Below are positions 49,701 to 63,000 of a DNA stretch of 64,000 nucleotides, one piece after another. The translations under genes were made by a program, and so were the position numbers. The stretch is from Lineolata rhizophorae (Eukaryota > Ascomycota > Dothideomycetes > Lineolatales > Lineolataceae). The stretch covers positions 439,922 to 503,921 of the forward strand of contig MU001684.1 in NCBI GenBank assembly GCA_010093515.1. Direction: 5' to 3'. The notes beneath the pieces were generated by a model that made no database searches, was not told the DNA's origin, and was given only the letters and a program-made list of their open reading frames with translations. The stretch's first letter is position 1. Every line of letters starts with the position of its first letter.

Positions 49701-52407
49701 TAGACGTAACCGTGATGACTGACGTAAAAATCGTTGTCTCCCTGGTGAAACGACACCTCCTTCTCGTCCCACGCCTTGTCCTTGTTCGGACACAGCAGCT
49801 TGCCGAAAATGACGATGTAGAAGACGATGAGGGCGTTGATGAAGGCGATGATCATGATGAGCACCAGCTTCTCGCGCCACGCCATGCGCACGTCGGGCCG
49901 CTTCATGCGCCCGACGTACCGCAGCAGCGGCGACGGCAGCCAGAAGGTCAGCGCCCACACGACGGCCACCCACACCCGCCGCGCCGTGCTGATGGGCTGC
50001 TCCGTCACGATCTTGTTGTCGCCCGTCTCCGGGTCCAGGTCGCCGTAGTACGTCACGTCGTTGTTGACGTCGCCCTTGGTGCCCAGGCCGTAGTCGCCGC
50101 CGCCCATGCTGCGCAGCGTGTGCGCCTGGGTGGGCGCCAGCGACCGCGGCTTCGCGCCCATGCCGCCCAGCGTGGCCGAGCTCTGCTGGCGCTGCAGCAG
50201 GTTGTCGCGCGAGCCCTGCATCGTGGCCGCGTCGTTGAAGGGCCCGCCGCCGCCGCCGCCGGCGCCGGCGGACGGGCCGAAGAAGCCGCTCATGCTCGGA
50301 TTCTGGACCGCGTAGGCGCCGCCCATCATGCTCTCGGGCGCCGCCGCCGTCGCCGCCGCCGCCTCGTCGGCCGGCTTCAAGTCGAGCATGCTCTCGGCCT
50401 CCCACCACTGGCCCTCGCGCATCCACACGCGCTCGCGGCCCACCACCACCTCGCCGTTGCTCCAGCCGCGCTCGAGGCACCAGCTCTCGACGCCGTCGCG
50501 GCCCTCGCTGCAGCCGAGCCGCGCGTAGCGCTGCACGAACTCGTCGACGTCGAAGTCGGCCGTGAAGTCGAGGTGCTTGTTGCGGCGGTTGGCCCACTCG
50601 GGCGCCCGCCAGGCGCGCAGCTGCTGCGACACGGCGCTGGCCGACCACACGGGCGCGCCCGACTGGGCCGCGCGCGCCACGTCCGCCGGCCCCGCGTCCG
50701 TCGGGTGCGCGCACAGCTGGAACCACACCCGCGACGACGCGAGCACGTGCGCGAGCTCGAACCGGCCGTGGCGGCCGACGACGACGCCCTCGCCCTCGAC
50801 CGGCAGCAGCACGTCGCGCAGGAAGGGGGCCCCCCCGGCGCCGTCGTACTCCCCGCCGGCCGGCAGCTCGCGCGCCGCCTTCTCGAGCACGCCCTCGCGG
50901 CGGTCGCGCTCGTACTCGCGCTCGCGGCCCGCGGCGTTGCCCATGATGCCGAGGTCGGGCTCGACGGCGCGCACCGCGTCGCGCATCTCGCGCAGCACCG
51001 ACGAGCCCGCCGCGTGCACCTCGACGCCGTCGTCCTTCATCTCGGCGTTGATGCCCTCCGTGTCGTCGAAGACGTTGCGGAGCGCCACCGCCTTGCCCAG
51101 CGCTGGCGACGGCACGTCGACGACGGTGATGGAGACCGAGTCGCCGTCGTCGCCGGGCGTGTCGAGCGCGTCGTCGTCGGAGTCGTCCAACGGCGTCAGG
51201 GCGCCGCCGCCGCTCTCGCTGCCGGACGCCGAAAGCGGCATCGGTGTCTGTGCGCGCCGGTTCCCGCCGCGGATGTCGCGGCGGATGGCGTCGTTCGCGC
51301 GAGCGATGACCCAGTCGAGCAGGGCCTCGTAAACGCCGGCGATGAAGACTTCGCGGTCCTGCGTGTCGCACTTCTTGCGGAGCACGTTTGGATCTAGGTC
51401 CAGGAAGCCCGCCACGTCCTCGCAGACTTGGTCGAGCACCTCCTCGTCCACCAGGAAGCCCAACGTGTCACCTAGCTTGAGGAGCGCAGCCAAAGTCGAA
51501 ATTAGGCTGCGCATCGCACGGCCCTTAATGCCGAGCGCCTTCAGGTTGGCCCGGAAGTCTTCCGCCGCGGCCGCATCGTCCGCCGTGGCCAGGTACGCGG
51601 GGGGAAGATATGTGCCTGAACGTTTGAGTAAAGTGTATGCGGAGGGGTGCTGCAGGCCGAGGTATTCGCGCTCTGCCGGTGAAGCGGAGGATGTCACGAG
51701 CCAGTAGAAGACGTCGAAGGCGCGATACCCCGACTCTGAGGGGATGTTTAGCAGGCCGGTCGAAGTGTCGAGACCAGAGGTGGAAAGGGCGAGGGTGGCG
51801 CCCGTCAGGGTACCGGCGAGGTCCATGTTGAAGGTCGCTGCGAGAGAGGAATAGCGCGGGAAGGACGGGTTGAAGGGCGTGACGCAATTTGTGAATGCCT
51901 TGATGACGGAGAGGGCAGTGTAGAAGGACGTAGGGATCGAAAGAGGTAGCGACGAGACGAAGGGCGTCAGTAAAGAAGGTGTAGATTCGTGGAGAGACCT
52001 GTTGGAGGCACCGTTGCCGCTTCGTTAGATACCGCCATCGCTTCGGACGTCCTGCAACCACAAGAATTTCGACCGTTCTCAGACACTCACCCTAAGACAA
52101 TACACCCATCCTCAGCTCTCCTCCTAGCATGCTCCCACGCCTTCCTCCCCAGCTCCACATCCACGGTCCCGCCATCCCGTCCATCCGGCCCCGCGTTCTC
52201 CGCAGCCGTCAGCCAGGTATTGACCACGACGCTCGTGCTCGCCTCGAGGAAGTACGGGCTGCCGTTCATGAAGCTCGTGTGCAGGGCATTCAGCAGCGTC
52301 GTCGTGGATAGCTGCTGCGAGGCGGCCGGATTGGCCGAGGGACCCCGCGGAGCGGCGCTGTGGCCCGACATGTGGGAGTAGGAGGACATTCGATTGGAGT
52401 AAGCCAT
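46759..52407 (-). CDS. chs-7: Class VII chitin synthase (myosin-like domain without P-loop)
   Basis: Processive glycosyltransferase that makes chitin from UDP-GlcNAc at the plasma membrane of growing tips and septa. Exons 52091-52407, 48249-51998, 46759-48178; introns of 92 and 70 nt; about 1828 residues. The N-terminal half is a degenerate myosin-motor-like region; the GESGSGKT P-loop found in the class V partner is absent. Next come two membrane segments ([32 protein letters not shown], roughly 750-820), a cytochrome-b5-like region ([30 protein letters not shown]), another membrane segment, and the catalytic domain: [40 protein letters not shown] (about 1395) and QRRRW (about 1437). Four or more C-terminal membrane segments and a DEK_C domain ([20 protein letters not shown]) end the protein. 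In the Aspergillus nidulans naming this is csmB, older class VI. Absence of the P-loop is normal for the class. Confidence 0.94.
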
Positions 52408-55400
52408 TGTTGACGGCTACGGGAGGGAGGCACGACGAAGGCGTCGTCGCGCTCCTTCCTGCGAAGTGTATATGTCTGGATGTAGGCGGTAGGATGGTCT
52501 GTGGCGTGCAAAATATGTCGGCGGAAATGTGGTAGTATGTTGAGGGGTTGGAGTTAACGGTGAAACCCCTTGGTGAGCCCCTAATTCCGGTAGGCTTGGA
52601 GACGCGATTCGAGGTATTAAAAGCGAGTGACGGGTCGATGTAATCCCTAAACAATCACGATATTCCACAACATGTACGGCCGAATTCGACGGTTTGACGA
52701 ACTCTCGGAGCGAGTGTTCTCAAGGCTCGTTGATTCGTTTGGGGTCGTCCGGAGTGTTGCTGCAAGCGGGCTCGAGCAGCAGTTCAAAGCGCCTGTCCCG
52801 AGAGAGAGAACACGACTTTTCCTTCGTTTACCACTCTGATCGGCTCGTTCGTTCAAACCCTCACGGTCCGTCGGATCTTGTCTGGTCCCGAGACAAGAAT
52901 ACACGGCTGTCCGGCAGTGCGATGCGACTGAACGCAAACACAAGGGGGGCACAACAAGCGACAAGCGGGCTGCGAAACGAGGGGCGAACCAGAAACCAAG
53001 GCAGGCAAACTGGCAAAATAGCGATCGGATCGGAACCAGCACCCCTTCCCGTTCAAACCAAAGACGCAGAGAAAACGAAAGAAGATAATTAGAGAGAGAG
53101 GTGACGGTGCGAAGTGTGCGTGGAATTAGCGGTATGCAGTACGTGCGGGTGAAGATAGGTAAGGTAGTAGCAGGTAAAGGTGGCACGAGTAGTAGCGGGT
53201 TACGAAAGGAGGGCGTGTTTGCCCGGCACTAGGTAGGGGGTATGGCGAGCGCGTTCCGTTGTTGGTGCAACCCGCGGCCGCAGCTGGGAGCGTGTCTTGC
53301 TCGCCGTCACCTCACCTCATGGGGCGTCCCAGCCAGTCCTCCCTGTCCCAGCACCGGGTGCAGCCAGCCAGTCAGCCCCCAGCCTCGAGCGAGCGAGACC
53401 CATCAGCCCGGCATGCGCAGAGACTCTCCATCCTCCTCCCTCCGGTATGTACGCAGACAAACGGCCATCCTTCTTTGGTCGAGCCAATTGGCCGTTGACC
53501 GGGGTATGTACTAAGGGGGCCGCCGGCTAGAGGGGCGTTGGGCCCGTTACGTTCGCTACGGCGCTCTCCGTCCCCGGGGGCCCAGAGCCCGACTCTGGCT
53601 CTAGCCTGAGCCCGCCAAGAACGAAGAAAAGAACACGAGCAGCCGGGCGCGCCGCTTTCAACGAGGAGTGGCGATGCACACGCCCCATGGCAGAGCTTGC
53701 TTGCTTGCTGGCTTGCTTGCTGCGCCGCGCCATCTCCCTTATTCAGGCACGCGCTCAACACCCCCCTTTCCCCTGCTCGTCGCGCCGCTTTTACACGTAC
53801 AGTACATTCAACAGCCGTGGATGCTACAAACCTCCGCGGTCTGAGCTGCGTTCCGCCGCGCGACCCGAACGGGGCGGCGGGCGCGCGGTCGAAGGGCTGA
53901 GCGGCGTGATTGGTTCGGCGAGCGGACCGGCGCCAGGGCAACCCGCCCTTGGCGGGAGACTACTAGGGTAAAGCGGCGATGTGGACTGGGGGGGGGGAGG
54001 CCCGCTAACGCGAGTTGAGGCTTGCGCCACTGGTTGGGGGAGGAAGGGGGCTATTTTTGGGACGGATCGATAATATGTCAGCGGGGAATCGTGGATTGAA
54101 ATCTACCTACTACGTACTCCGTACGAGACCACACGAGACGAGATGTTCGGTACGCTTCTGGACAGTCGTTGTTCGCGTGGGATCCACTGCACTATCGATT
54201 GAGCGGCAAACCAGATATGTATTAACGGTTCGCCGCTAGTGCCATCGCATCACAATGCCTCGCTGCCCACCCTATTGTTCCAAGCTCGTGCGCGCGCTAC
54301 GTACTACGTTGGTAGGTGTTTCCCGTATTTCCCTTGGCCGGGATTTTGCCTGCGCGGACAGGACGATGTCGTGTGCGGCTCAACGCGTCCATCCTCGACC
54401 AACCAAGGAAAACCACCCCAACCATGCCGGATCTCGTCTCGTGCTTCTAACATGTGTCCCCGGATTGCGCATAGCGACGGGGGAAAGGAAGGTAAAAACA
54501 ACCCGCGATGTAACTACCGCATTTTATGTATTTTCCAAGGGCAAAGCTTTCCGTCTTTGCGTCATTGGCGTCGGCGTTCATTTCGTTTAGTCCGCCCTAC
54601 GGGGAGCGGCGGGAGAGGGGGGGACGAGGAGTGAAAAAAGGATGTTCTGGAAATCATTCAGGGGGCCACTTTGATCCACGCACTAGGCAGGCCCAGCGGA
54701 TGCTTGCCCCGAAAGCAGCCCAAGTCGCCGCCGCCGCCCGCCACGGAGGTGTCCTTTTTCTCTTTGCTGATCTCCTTTTCACTGCTCAAATTTCCCCGGA
54801 TTTCTTTTTAGTCTTTCGATCAAGAATTTAAGCCCCAGGCGCCGTCCCTGCAATTTGGCAAAAGCCAATTATTCTTTTTTTTTTAGTGGAAACCATCGGA
54901 GGGGTAGGATAGGGAAAAGTCGATGATGCAGTGTAACTTTCTAGAGTACGTAATATAGTTAGGAGTGGAGTGAAAACACTGCTTTCCCTGCATACCATCT
55001 ACATGAGATGTACTCCGTATGTGTCGCAGCAGCTGCAGCTAGGCCGAGGACACGCAAGAGGATCGTACATATACAGGTATGTAGGCGTACGTCAGCTCTT
55101 TCTATGTACCGACCGTGGTCGGGCCCCGCGTGCAGGCGGGACGCCTATAGTGGAGCACTATAACGGATCGGCGTAGTTGTAAACGGGCCAGCCTACGATA
55201 CGGCTCAATAACGGCGAAACCGCAGGCGAGACAATAGTGAGGTGAGGCAAGGCCCACGCACATACATACACATATACACCCCACGCCGTTGGGAGGTAGC
55301 CTGCCTTGTTGGGAGGAAAGCAGTTCGCACTCGATATAGGTATCTTACAGCCTCGTCTATTACGGGCGCATGAACAAAGAGCGATTTTTTGTGGTGGGGC

Positions 55401-55981
55401 TCCAGACTGCAGGAAGATGCGCGCGCCACAGTGATGGCAATGCGAATCAGTTGTGTCAATCCGGCCAGATTTCAGAACTGATGGGCGACAAGACCAGGAT
55501 AGCGTCCGCCCTGTTGGGCGTATGTAATCGATAGCGAGACCAAGCCTCTCATGCGGCTTCGTGCCTTCTTCATCAGCCATCACGAGCACAGTGAGAGGCT
55601 TCAGACAGAGACCGGGCCCACAAATGTCTGGCCCAGCTGGGCCGGAAGCTACGGGTGTGGCTTGGCTGAAAACTGTTCGTCGAAGGAGCCTCTTTCGACC
55701 TGCGGGCGTCGTTCCAATGCGGGATGCCCCAACCAACAGCGAGCGAGCGAGCGAAACGCCCGCGTCTCGGACCGGCCCCATCTCCACATGCAAAAGGCCT
55801 AGGTACATACAGAGGCAAGCAGGACATGGAAAGACCAAGATAGCAAGAAACACCAAGCTACATACCACGTAAAAGCGCGGCTATTTTTAAGCCGCGATGA
55901 TTCAAGTTCGCGCAAAGCCGATGGAAGGAGACGATACTAAGAGAAAAGCCCGCCAAGGAAGCGCGTATTCTACCGCACAAG

Positions 55982-55994
55982 CCCCCCCCCCCCC
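55982..55994. repeat. C13 homopolymer
   Basis: Thirteen consecutive C in the chitin synthase intergenic region; also a likely site of sequencing length error. Confidence 0.95.
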
Positions 55995-56986
55995 TGGGAA
56001 CTTGGCACGCGTTTTCCCTGCGCCGTACGGGCGGCGACTCGAAGAGCTACAGCCCGTGCGTGCGCGGAGAGGAAAAAAGGGGCGCGCCGGAGGCAAAGAG
56101 CGAATCTGGGCTGCACCGCCCCGCGGCAGCCGTGCGTTGCCCGGCCTGGTTGCCCCCGACAAGCTTTCCCGCGCCGCCCGTAGCGAATGACCGGGGATGC
56201 CGTCCCCTCCAGGGGTTCTGGGGGGTTGCCCTGTCCCCAGGTCGCGCTGTTTGGCCCGGCGCCGTAGGAGGCACGCCTTTCTCGCTGGCTGCCGCTCTGC
56301 ACCGAGATCCCGTCAGTTGTGCCACCCGGCAGCCGGCGACCTGCTCTAGCCTCCTGCGCGCCAGCAGCTCATCACATCACCGCCTGGGAAGCCCGGCAGT
56401 CGCTACCCCGTACTCAACCACACGCCGCTCTCGTCCGGCTCCCTCTGCTCTCCCTCCCTCCGTCTCTCTCCCCGATCTCAACTCTATCTTTCCTCCTGTA
56501 GCACGCGCACACGCAGGCAACTCTACGGAGTGGTCCTAGGCTTCAAAACCCGACGCTCGCTTTTCGACCCAGTATCGATTGCATTGTAATATTCTGCCGT
56601 TTGCAATTTTGCTATTCCAGCCGCTCGTTCGTTGAGATCCGTCCTTGCATACCTACCTTAATTTTTCCCCCCTCTGCCCAAAGTAAACCCTTGGCAGTCT
56701 AAACAAATTCCAAACAAATCGCCCTACCCCCCCTTCCACCCCTGGACCTGCAATCCGCAACGAACACTGGACACATACCCACACTCGCTCGATCCCAAAC
56801 AACGAAGAGAAGAACACCAACATACCCCCAATCGAACATACCTCCACCGTAACGCATAACTCGATCCAATAGAGAAAGTAAAAGCCTCTCGCCCCTTGAT
56901 CGTCTGGTCCTCACTTCGGCGGGCAACCCGCGCACCCCTTCAGGGGCCGCACCGACAACACTCCCTCTCTCCTCCCCAACAACTAC

Positions 56987-57008
56987 TACCACCACCACCA
57001 CCACCACC
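56987..57008 (+). repeat. ACC trinucleotide repeat directly before the class V start codon
   Basis: About seven ACC units end flush with the ATG. The last bases (CACC before ATGG) make a strong initiation context. Confidence 0.9.
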
Positions 57009-60000
57009 ATGGCGCAAGAGTCCTCGCTGGGCTCCAACGCCGGCGCCGGCAGCGGCCACCAGCCGCAGTACGCGCAGGCGTCGCTGCCGTCGCTGCCGCA
57101 GCACCTGCAGTCGGACACGCACCTGACGGCGCACCTGGCGAGCCGGTTCCACGCCCACCTGCCCACGGCGCAGCTCAGCAGCCACGGCTACGTCGCGCTC
57201 AACACGTACACGTCGTCGACGAAAGGGCCGAACGGGGTCGAGGAAGGGAGCGCCATGGCGGCCGCGAGGGACGTGGCGGCGAGGGCTTGGACCAGGCTCG
57301 GGCATCGGAGCGAGAATCAGGCCGTTGTGTTTATGTAGGTTTTTCGACGCGTCTTTTTTTTTTTTTTTCCTAGTGTCTTCGTTGGGGGGGGGGGTGGTAA
57401 TGCGGTGGGACGCGTGTGGTGGTTGTGGAGAATGGAGATTGCAGGTCGAGTTCGGTCGAAGCACAAAACTAACCACCATCTTCACATCTCGTAGGGGCGA
57501 ATCCGGCTCAGGCAAGACGACGATCCGCTCGCACCTCCTCTCCTCCCTCCTCTCGTTTTCCTCGACGCCACTTTCCAACAAGCTCTCATATGCCGCCTTC
57601 GTGTTCGACTCCCTCACAACCACAAAGTCCGTCACCACGCCCACGGCATCCAAGTCCGGCCTGTTCTTCGAGCTGCAGTATGATACCACTGCCTCGACGA
57701 TGCCAACCCTTGTCGGCGGCAAGGTTCTCGACCACCGCTTGGAGCGTTCCCGCGTCGCCTCCGTCCCCACAGGGGAGCGCAACTTCCACATCTTGTACTA
57801 CCTACTCGCAGGGACTAGCGCGCCGGAAAAGACTCATTTGGGCCTTGACTCACCTGGGGCCGTAGTCAATGAGCCCGGCGCGCGATCGAGCCTGACGGCT
57901 GGTGGGCAGAAGCGGTGGCGCTACCTCGGACACGCGTCGCAGCTGCGCGTCGGCATCAACGACCACGAAGGGTTCCAGCACTTCAAGACGGCGCTGCGCA
58001 AGCTCGAGTTCCCGCGGTCCGACATCGCCGAGATATGCCAGGTGCTGGCGGCCGTGTTGCATGTGGGGCAGCTCGACTTCGCCAAGACGCAGGCGACGAC
58101 GCCTGCGGCGGACGAGAGCGGCGGCTACAGCCACGAGGGTGGCCAGGACGTGACGACGGTGCGCAACAAGGACGTCCTGGGCATCGTGGCGGCCTTTCTG
58201 GGCGTCGGCACGCAGGACCTCGAAGTCAGCTTGGGCCACAAGAGCAAGACGATCCATCGGGAGCGCGTGACGGTGATGCTGGATCCGAGGGGAGCCAGGG
58301 CGAACGCGGACGAGCTGGCGCGCACCTTGTACGCTCTCCTCGTCGCCTACGTGATCGAGCAGGTGAACCAGCGCATCTGCGCGCCCGAGGACGCCATCGC
58401 CAACACTGTGTCCATCGTCGATTTTCCCGGCTTCGTGCCCGTGTCGGCGACGGGCTCCGTGGTCGACCAGTTGCTCAACAACTCGGCCCAGGAGTCGCTG
58501 TACAACTTCTGCCTGCAGACCTTCTTCGAGCGGCAGGCCGACATGCTCGACACCGAGGACGTCAGCGTGCCCGCGACGTCCTACTTCGACAACTCGGAGG
58601 CGACGCGGGCGCTGCTCAAGCCGGGCAACGGCGTGCTGGCCATCCTGGACGATCAGATGCGCCGCGGCAAGACGGACGCGCAGTTCGTCGAGGCGCTGCG
58701 CAAGCGCTTCGAGGGCAAGAACGGGTCCATCGCCATCAGCGCGGCTACTACCACGTTGCCGGGCACCAACTTCAAGACCGTCAACGAGCACCCGACGTTC
58801 ACCATCAGCCACTTTGCCGGTGAGGTCGAGTACTCGGCCGAGGGCCTGCTCGAGGAGAACGGCGAGGTCATCTCGGGCGACTTGCTGAACTTAATCGGCT
58901 CGACGAGGTCGGACTTTATCCGCGAGCTCTTCGGCCAGGAAGCCCTCAACAGAGTCCACCATCCCAAGGAGAAGACGGCCATCATGCAAGCGAGCGTCAG
59001 CTCCAAGCCCATGCGCATGCCGAGCATGGCGCGTCGCAAGACGGAGCGCGCGGGTCGGTCGCTGCTGGCGCGGCCGAGCGTGCGCGGCGGCGGGCTCGGC
59101 GGCGGCGCCGACACCGACGACGACGGCACGACGACCAGGAGCGGCGACGAGGGGAACCGCAGCGTCAGCCGGAACCGGCGGGCGGGGCACAAGGACGCGG
59201 GCAGCGGCCAGGGCGCGGCGGCCCAGTTCCTGTCCTCGCTGCACGCCATCACCAAGTCGCTCGGCGCGCCCAACACCAACGCCTACTTCTTCTTCTGCCT
59301 CAAGCCCAACGACCGCCGCATCGCGAACCAGTTCGACTCCAAGTGCGTGCGCACGCAGATGCAGACCTTCGGCCTCGCCGAGGTGTCGCAGCGCCTGCGC
59401 CTCGCCGACTTCTCCGTCTTCCTGCCCTTCAGCGAGTTCCTGGGCCTCGCCGAGGCCGGCGCCGCCGGCGCTGACTCTGCCGCCGCCGCCGTGGTCGGCT
59501 CCGAGCGCGAGAAGGCCGACCTCGTCGTCGACGAGCGCAGGTGGCCCGACAACGAGGCCCGCGTCGGCGCCACGGGCGTCTTCCTCTCGGAGCGCGCCTG
59601 GTTCGACGTCGCCGACGTGCCGCCCGACGGCGTGCTGGGCCAGGCCGCCGGCGGGCGTGTCGGCGGGTACCCGCGCGGCGCGGCCGCGGCCGCGGCCGAC
59701 TCGGACGAGTTCCTCAGCCCGGAGGCCGCGAGGGGCGGCGGCCCTTACTCCGAAAGCAGGCTGCGCCTCATGGGCGCCGGCGCCGGCAGCAACGGCAATT
59801 CCCAGCAGAGCTCGCCCGGCGCGTTCTACCACGACGACAAGGCCGGCGGGTACTTCGGGAGCCGCGAGCTCGACGCCAAGAGCGACGCGGGCGCGTCGGC
59901 GTTCCGCGACGGCGACATGTTCCGGAACCTGGAGACGAGGGCGCAGATGGCGGAGAAGGGCAACGAGCTGAAGATGGAGACGGTGGACGAGAGCCCGGTG

Positions 60001-63000
60001 AGCGGCAGCAGGAAGCGGTGGTTGTTCCTGGTGTGGCTGCTCACGTTTTACGTGCCGGATTTCTTGGTCCGGCTCGTGGGCAAGATGCCGCGGAAGGATA
60101 TCCGGATCGCATGGAGGGAGAAGTTTGCCATCAATTTGCTGATTTGGTTGAGTTGCGCGTTTGTGGTTTTCTTTATGAGTAAGTTCTCGGTGGATGGGGA
60201 ATCCGAGGATGAGAGTGCGCAGTTGCTAATGCTTGTTTATAGTCGGCATGCCCGAATTGATCTGCCCGACCCAGCATGTCTACTCGCAGTCGGAACTGTC
60301 GTCGTATGATGGCAAGGATGGCAACTCGGGCTACGTCGCCATTCGCGGCATCGTCTACGATCTCGATGCCTTCGTGCCCGCTCACTACCCTGCAATCGTC
60401 CCCGCGGACGACCTGATGGATTACGCAGGCCGCGACGCGACGAACCTATTCCCGGTCCAAGTGTCTGCGCTCTGCAACGGCAAAGACGGCTCCATCGACC
60501 CAGCCGTGCAGCTGAGCTACAAGAACAACAACTACACGGATTCGGACACACTTGTCAGCTCGACCGACACCAACGCCAAGTACCACGACTTCCGCTGGGC
60601 GACCAACGACAGCCGGCCCGACTGGTGGTACGAGCAGCAGATGTACCTCAAGGCGAACTACATGAAGGGCCGCATCGGCTACTCGCCCCAGTACCTCAAG
60701 ACGCTCGCCGACAAGCAGAACTACATCGCCATCATCAACGAGCGCGTCTACGACTTCACCACGTACATCCCGGGTGGCCGCGCGCCGCAGTACCCGGACG
60801 GCACGGACCCGCCCGACGAGATGCCGGACTCCAACTTCATGGACTCGAGCGTCGTCGACCTCTTCCAGCAGCGCTCCGGCGAGGACGTCACCAAGTACTG
60901 GAACGCGCTCAACATGAGCCCGGAGCTGCGGGCCAACATGCAAGGCTGCCTCGACTTTCTGTTCTACGTCGGCGACGTCGACACGCGTAACTCGGCGCAG
61001 TGCCTCTTCGCCAAGTACATCTTGCTGGCCATCTCGATCCTACTGGTGTCGGTTATCGGATTCAAGTTCCTGGCCGCGCTGCAGTTCGGCAAGAAGAACA
61101 TGCCCGAGAACCTAGACAAGTTCGTAATCTGCACAGTCCCAGCGTACACGGAGGACGAGGAGTCACTCAGACGTGCTATCGATTCGGCGGCCCGCATGCG
61201 GTACGACGACAAGCGCAAATTGCTCGTCATCATCTGCGACGGTATGATTATTGGTCAGGGCAACGACCGCCCCACTCCTCGCATCGTGCTCGACATTCTC
61301 GGCGTCAGCGAGACGGTGGATCCGGAGCCGCTCAGCTTCGAGAGTTTGGGCGAGGGCATGAAGCAGCACAATATGGGTAAAGTCTACAGCGGTTTGTACG
61401 AGGTCCAGGGACACATCGTGCCGTTCCTAGTTGTTGTCAAGGTCGGCAAGCCGTCAGAGGTCACGAGGCCCGGCAACCGTGGCAAGCGCGACTCCCAGAT
61501 GATCCTGATGCGCTTCCTCAACCGCGTCCATTATAACCTGCCCATGACGCCGCTCGAGCTCGAAATGCACCACCAGATACGCAACATCATAGGTGTAAAC
61601 CCGACGTTCTACGAATTCTGTCTGCAGATCGATGCGGATACCGTCGTTGCTCCTGATTCGGCAACGCGCATGGTCGCGGCCTTCCTTCACGACACGCGTC
61701 TCATCGGCGTGTGCGGCGAAACGGCTCTGACCAACGCAAAGTCGTCCGTCACCACGATGATCCAGGTCTACGAGTACTACATTTCGCACAACCTGACCAA
61801 GGCGTTCGAGAGCTTGTTCGGCTCCGTCACCTGTCTGCCAGGTTGCTTCTCCATGTATCGCATCCGCGCCGCCGAGACGGGCAAGCCGCTCTTCGTCAGC
61901 AAGGAGGTCGTCGACGCCTACGCCGAGATCCGCGTCGACACGCTACACATGAAGAACCTGCTTCACCTGGGCGAGGACCGCTACCTTACAACGCTGCTAC
62001 TCAAGTTCCATTCTAAGTACAAGACCAAGTATATATTCAGAGCTCACGCGTGGACCATCGCGCCGGACAGCTGGAAGGTCTTTATGTCGCAGCGCCGTCG
62101 CTGGATCAATTCAACCGTGCACAACCTCATCGAGCTGATTCCGCTCCAGCAGCTCTGCGGTTTCTGTTGCTTCTCGATGCGCTTCGTCGTGTTTCTGGAT
62201 CTCCTTTCGACCGTCGTCCAGCCCGTCATCGTCGGCTACATCGTTTATCTGATCGTCTTGCTCGCGCGCAGCTCGGACGTGGTGCCCATCACGGCCTTCA
62301 TCCTGCTGGGCGCCATCTACGGGCTCCAGGCCGTCATCTTCATCCTGCGCCGCAAGTGGGAGATGATTGGGTGGATGATCATCTACATCATCGCGACGCC
62401 CGTCTTCGCCTGCGGCCTGCCGCTCTACGCCTTCTGGCACATGGACGACTTCTCCTGGGGCAACACGCGCGTCGTCACGGGCGAGAAAGGCCAGAAGATC
62501 GTCGTCTCGGACGAGGGCAAGTTCGACCCGAACTCCATCCCCCGCAAGAAGTGGGAGGAGTACCAGGCCGAGCTGTGGGACGCGCAGACTCAGCGCGACG
62601 TGGACACCCGGTCCGAGGTCTCGGGCTTCTCGTACGCGACCAAGTCGTTTGCGGGTCTGGGCGCGGCGCCCGGCTTGGCGCCCGGCGGCCCGCCGTCCGA
62701 GTACGGCTTCCCGCCCTCCCGGCCCATGTCCCAGCTCGACCTGCCGCGCTACGGCTCCCGGCTCAGCCTGGCGCCGTCGGGCTACGGCGGGTACAACAAT
62801 AACAACAACAACAGCCACGGCGGCAGCGAGATGGAGATGGCGGATATGATGCAGGGCTTGCCGAGCGACGACGCGCTGCTGGCGGAGATCCGCGAGATTC
62901 TGAAGACGGCGGATCTGATGACGGTGACGAAGAAGAGCATCAAGAACGAGTTGGAGCGGCGCTTCGGCGTCGCGCTCGACGTGAAGAGGCAGTACATTGG

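Larger units (their letters stand above)
52408..57008. promoter_or_regulatory. Shared bidirectional promoter region of the chitin synthase pair
   Basis: 4.6 kb between the two divergent start codons, with no convincing gene. Elements seen: palindromic CCAATTGG at 53484-53491, ATTGG (inverse CCAAT) at 53909-53913, CCAAT at 54865-54869, GTACTCCGTAC at 54114-54124 and GTACTCCGTAT at 55010-55020, a C13 run at 55982-55994, and repeated TACCTAC/GTACGTA words. CCAAT boxes are general fungal promoter elements; the roles here are inferred. The class V leader just before 57009 is long and pyrimidine-rich (56390-56900). Confidence 0.65.

Noticed and set aside
49262-51397. 711-codon frame antisense to the class VII chitin synthase
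   Set aside because: Mirror of a GC-rich coding strand: Arg/His/Val/Ala-rich and without domains. The sense strand has all the chitin synthase motifs.
57335-57494. Reading through intron 1 of the class V chitin synthase as coding
   Set aside because: The open frame includes poly-Phe and poly-Gly from homopolymers, while splicing restores the conserved P-loop in frame with the leader exon.
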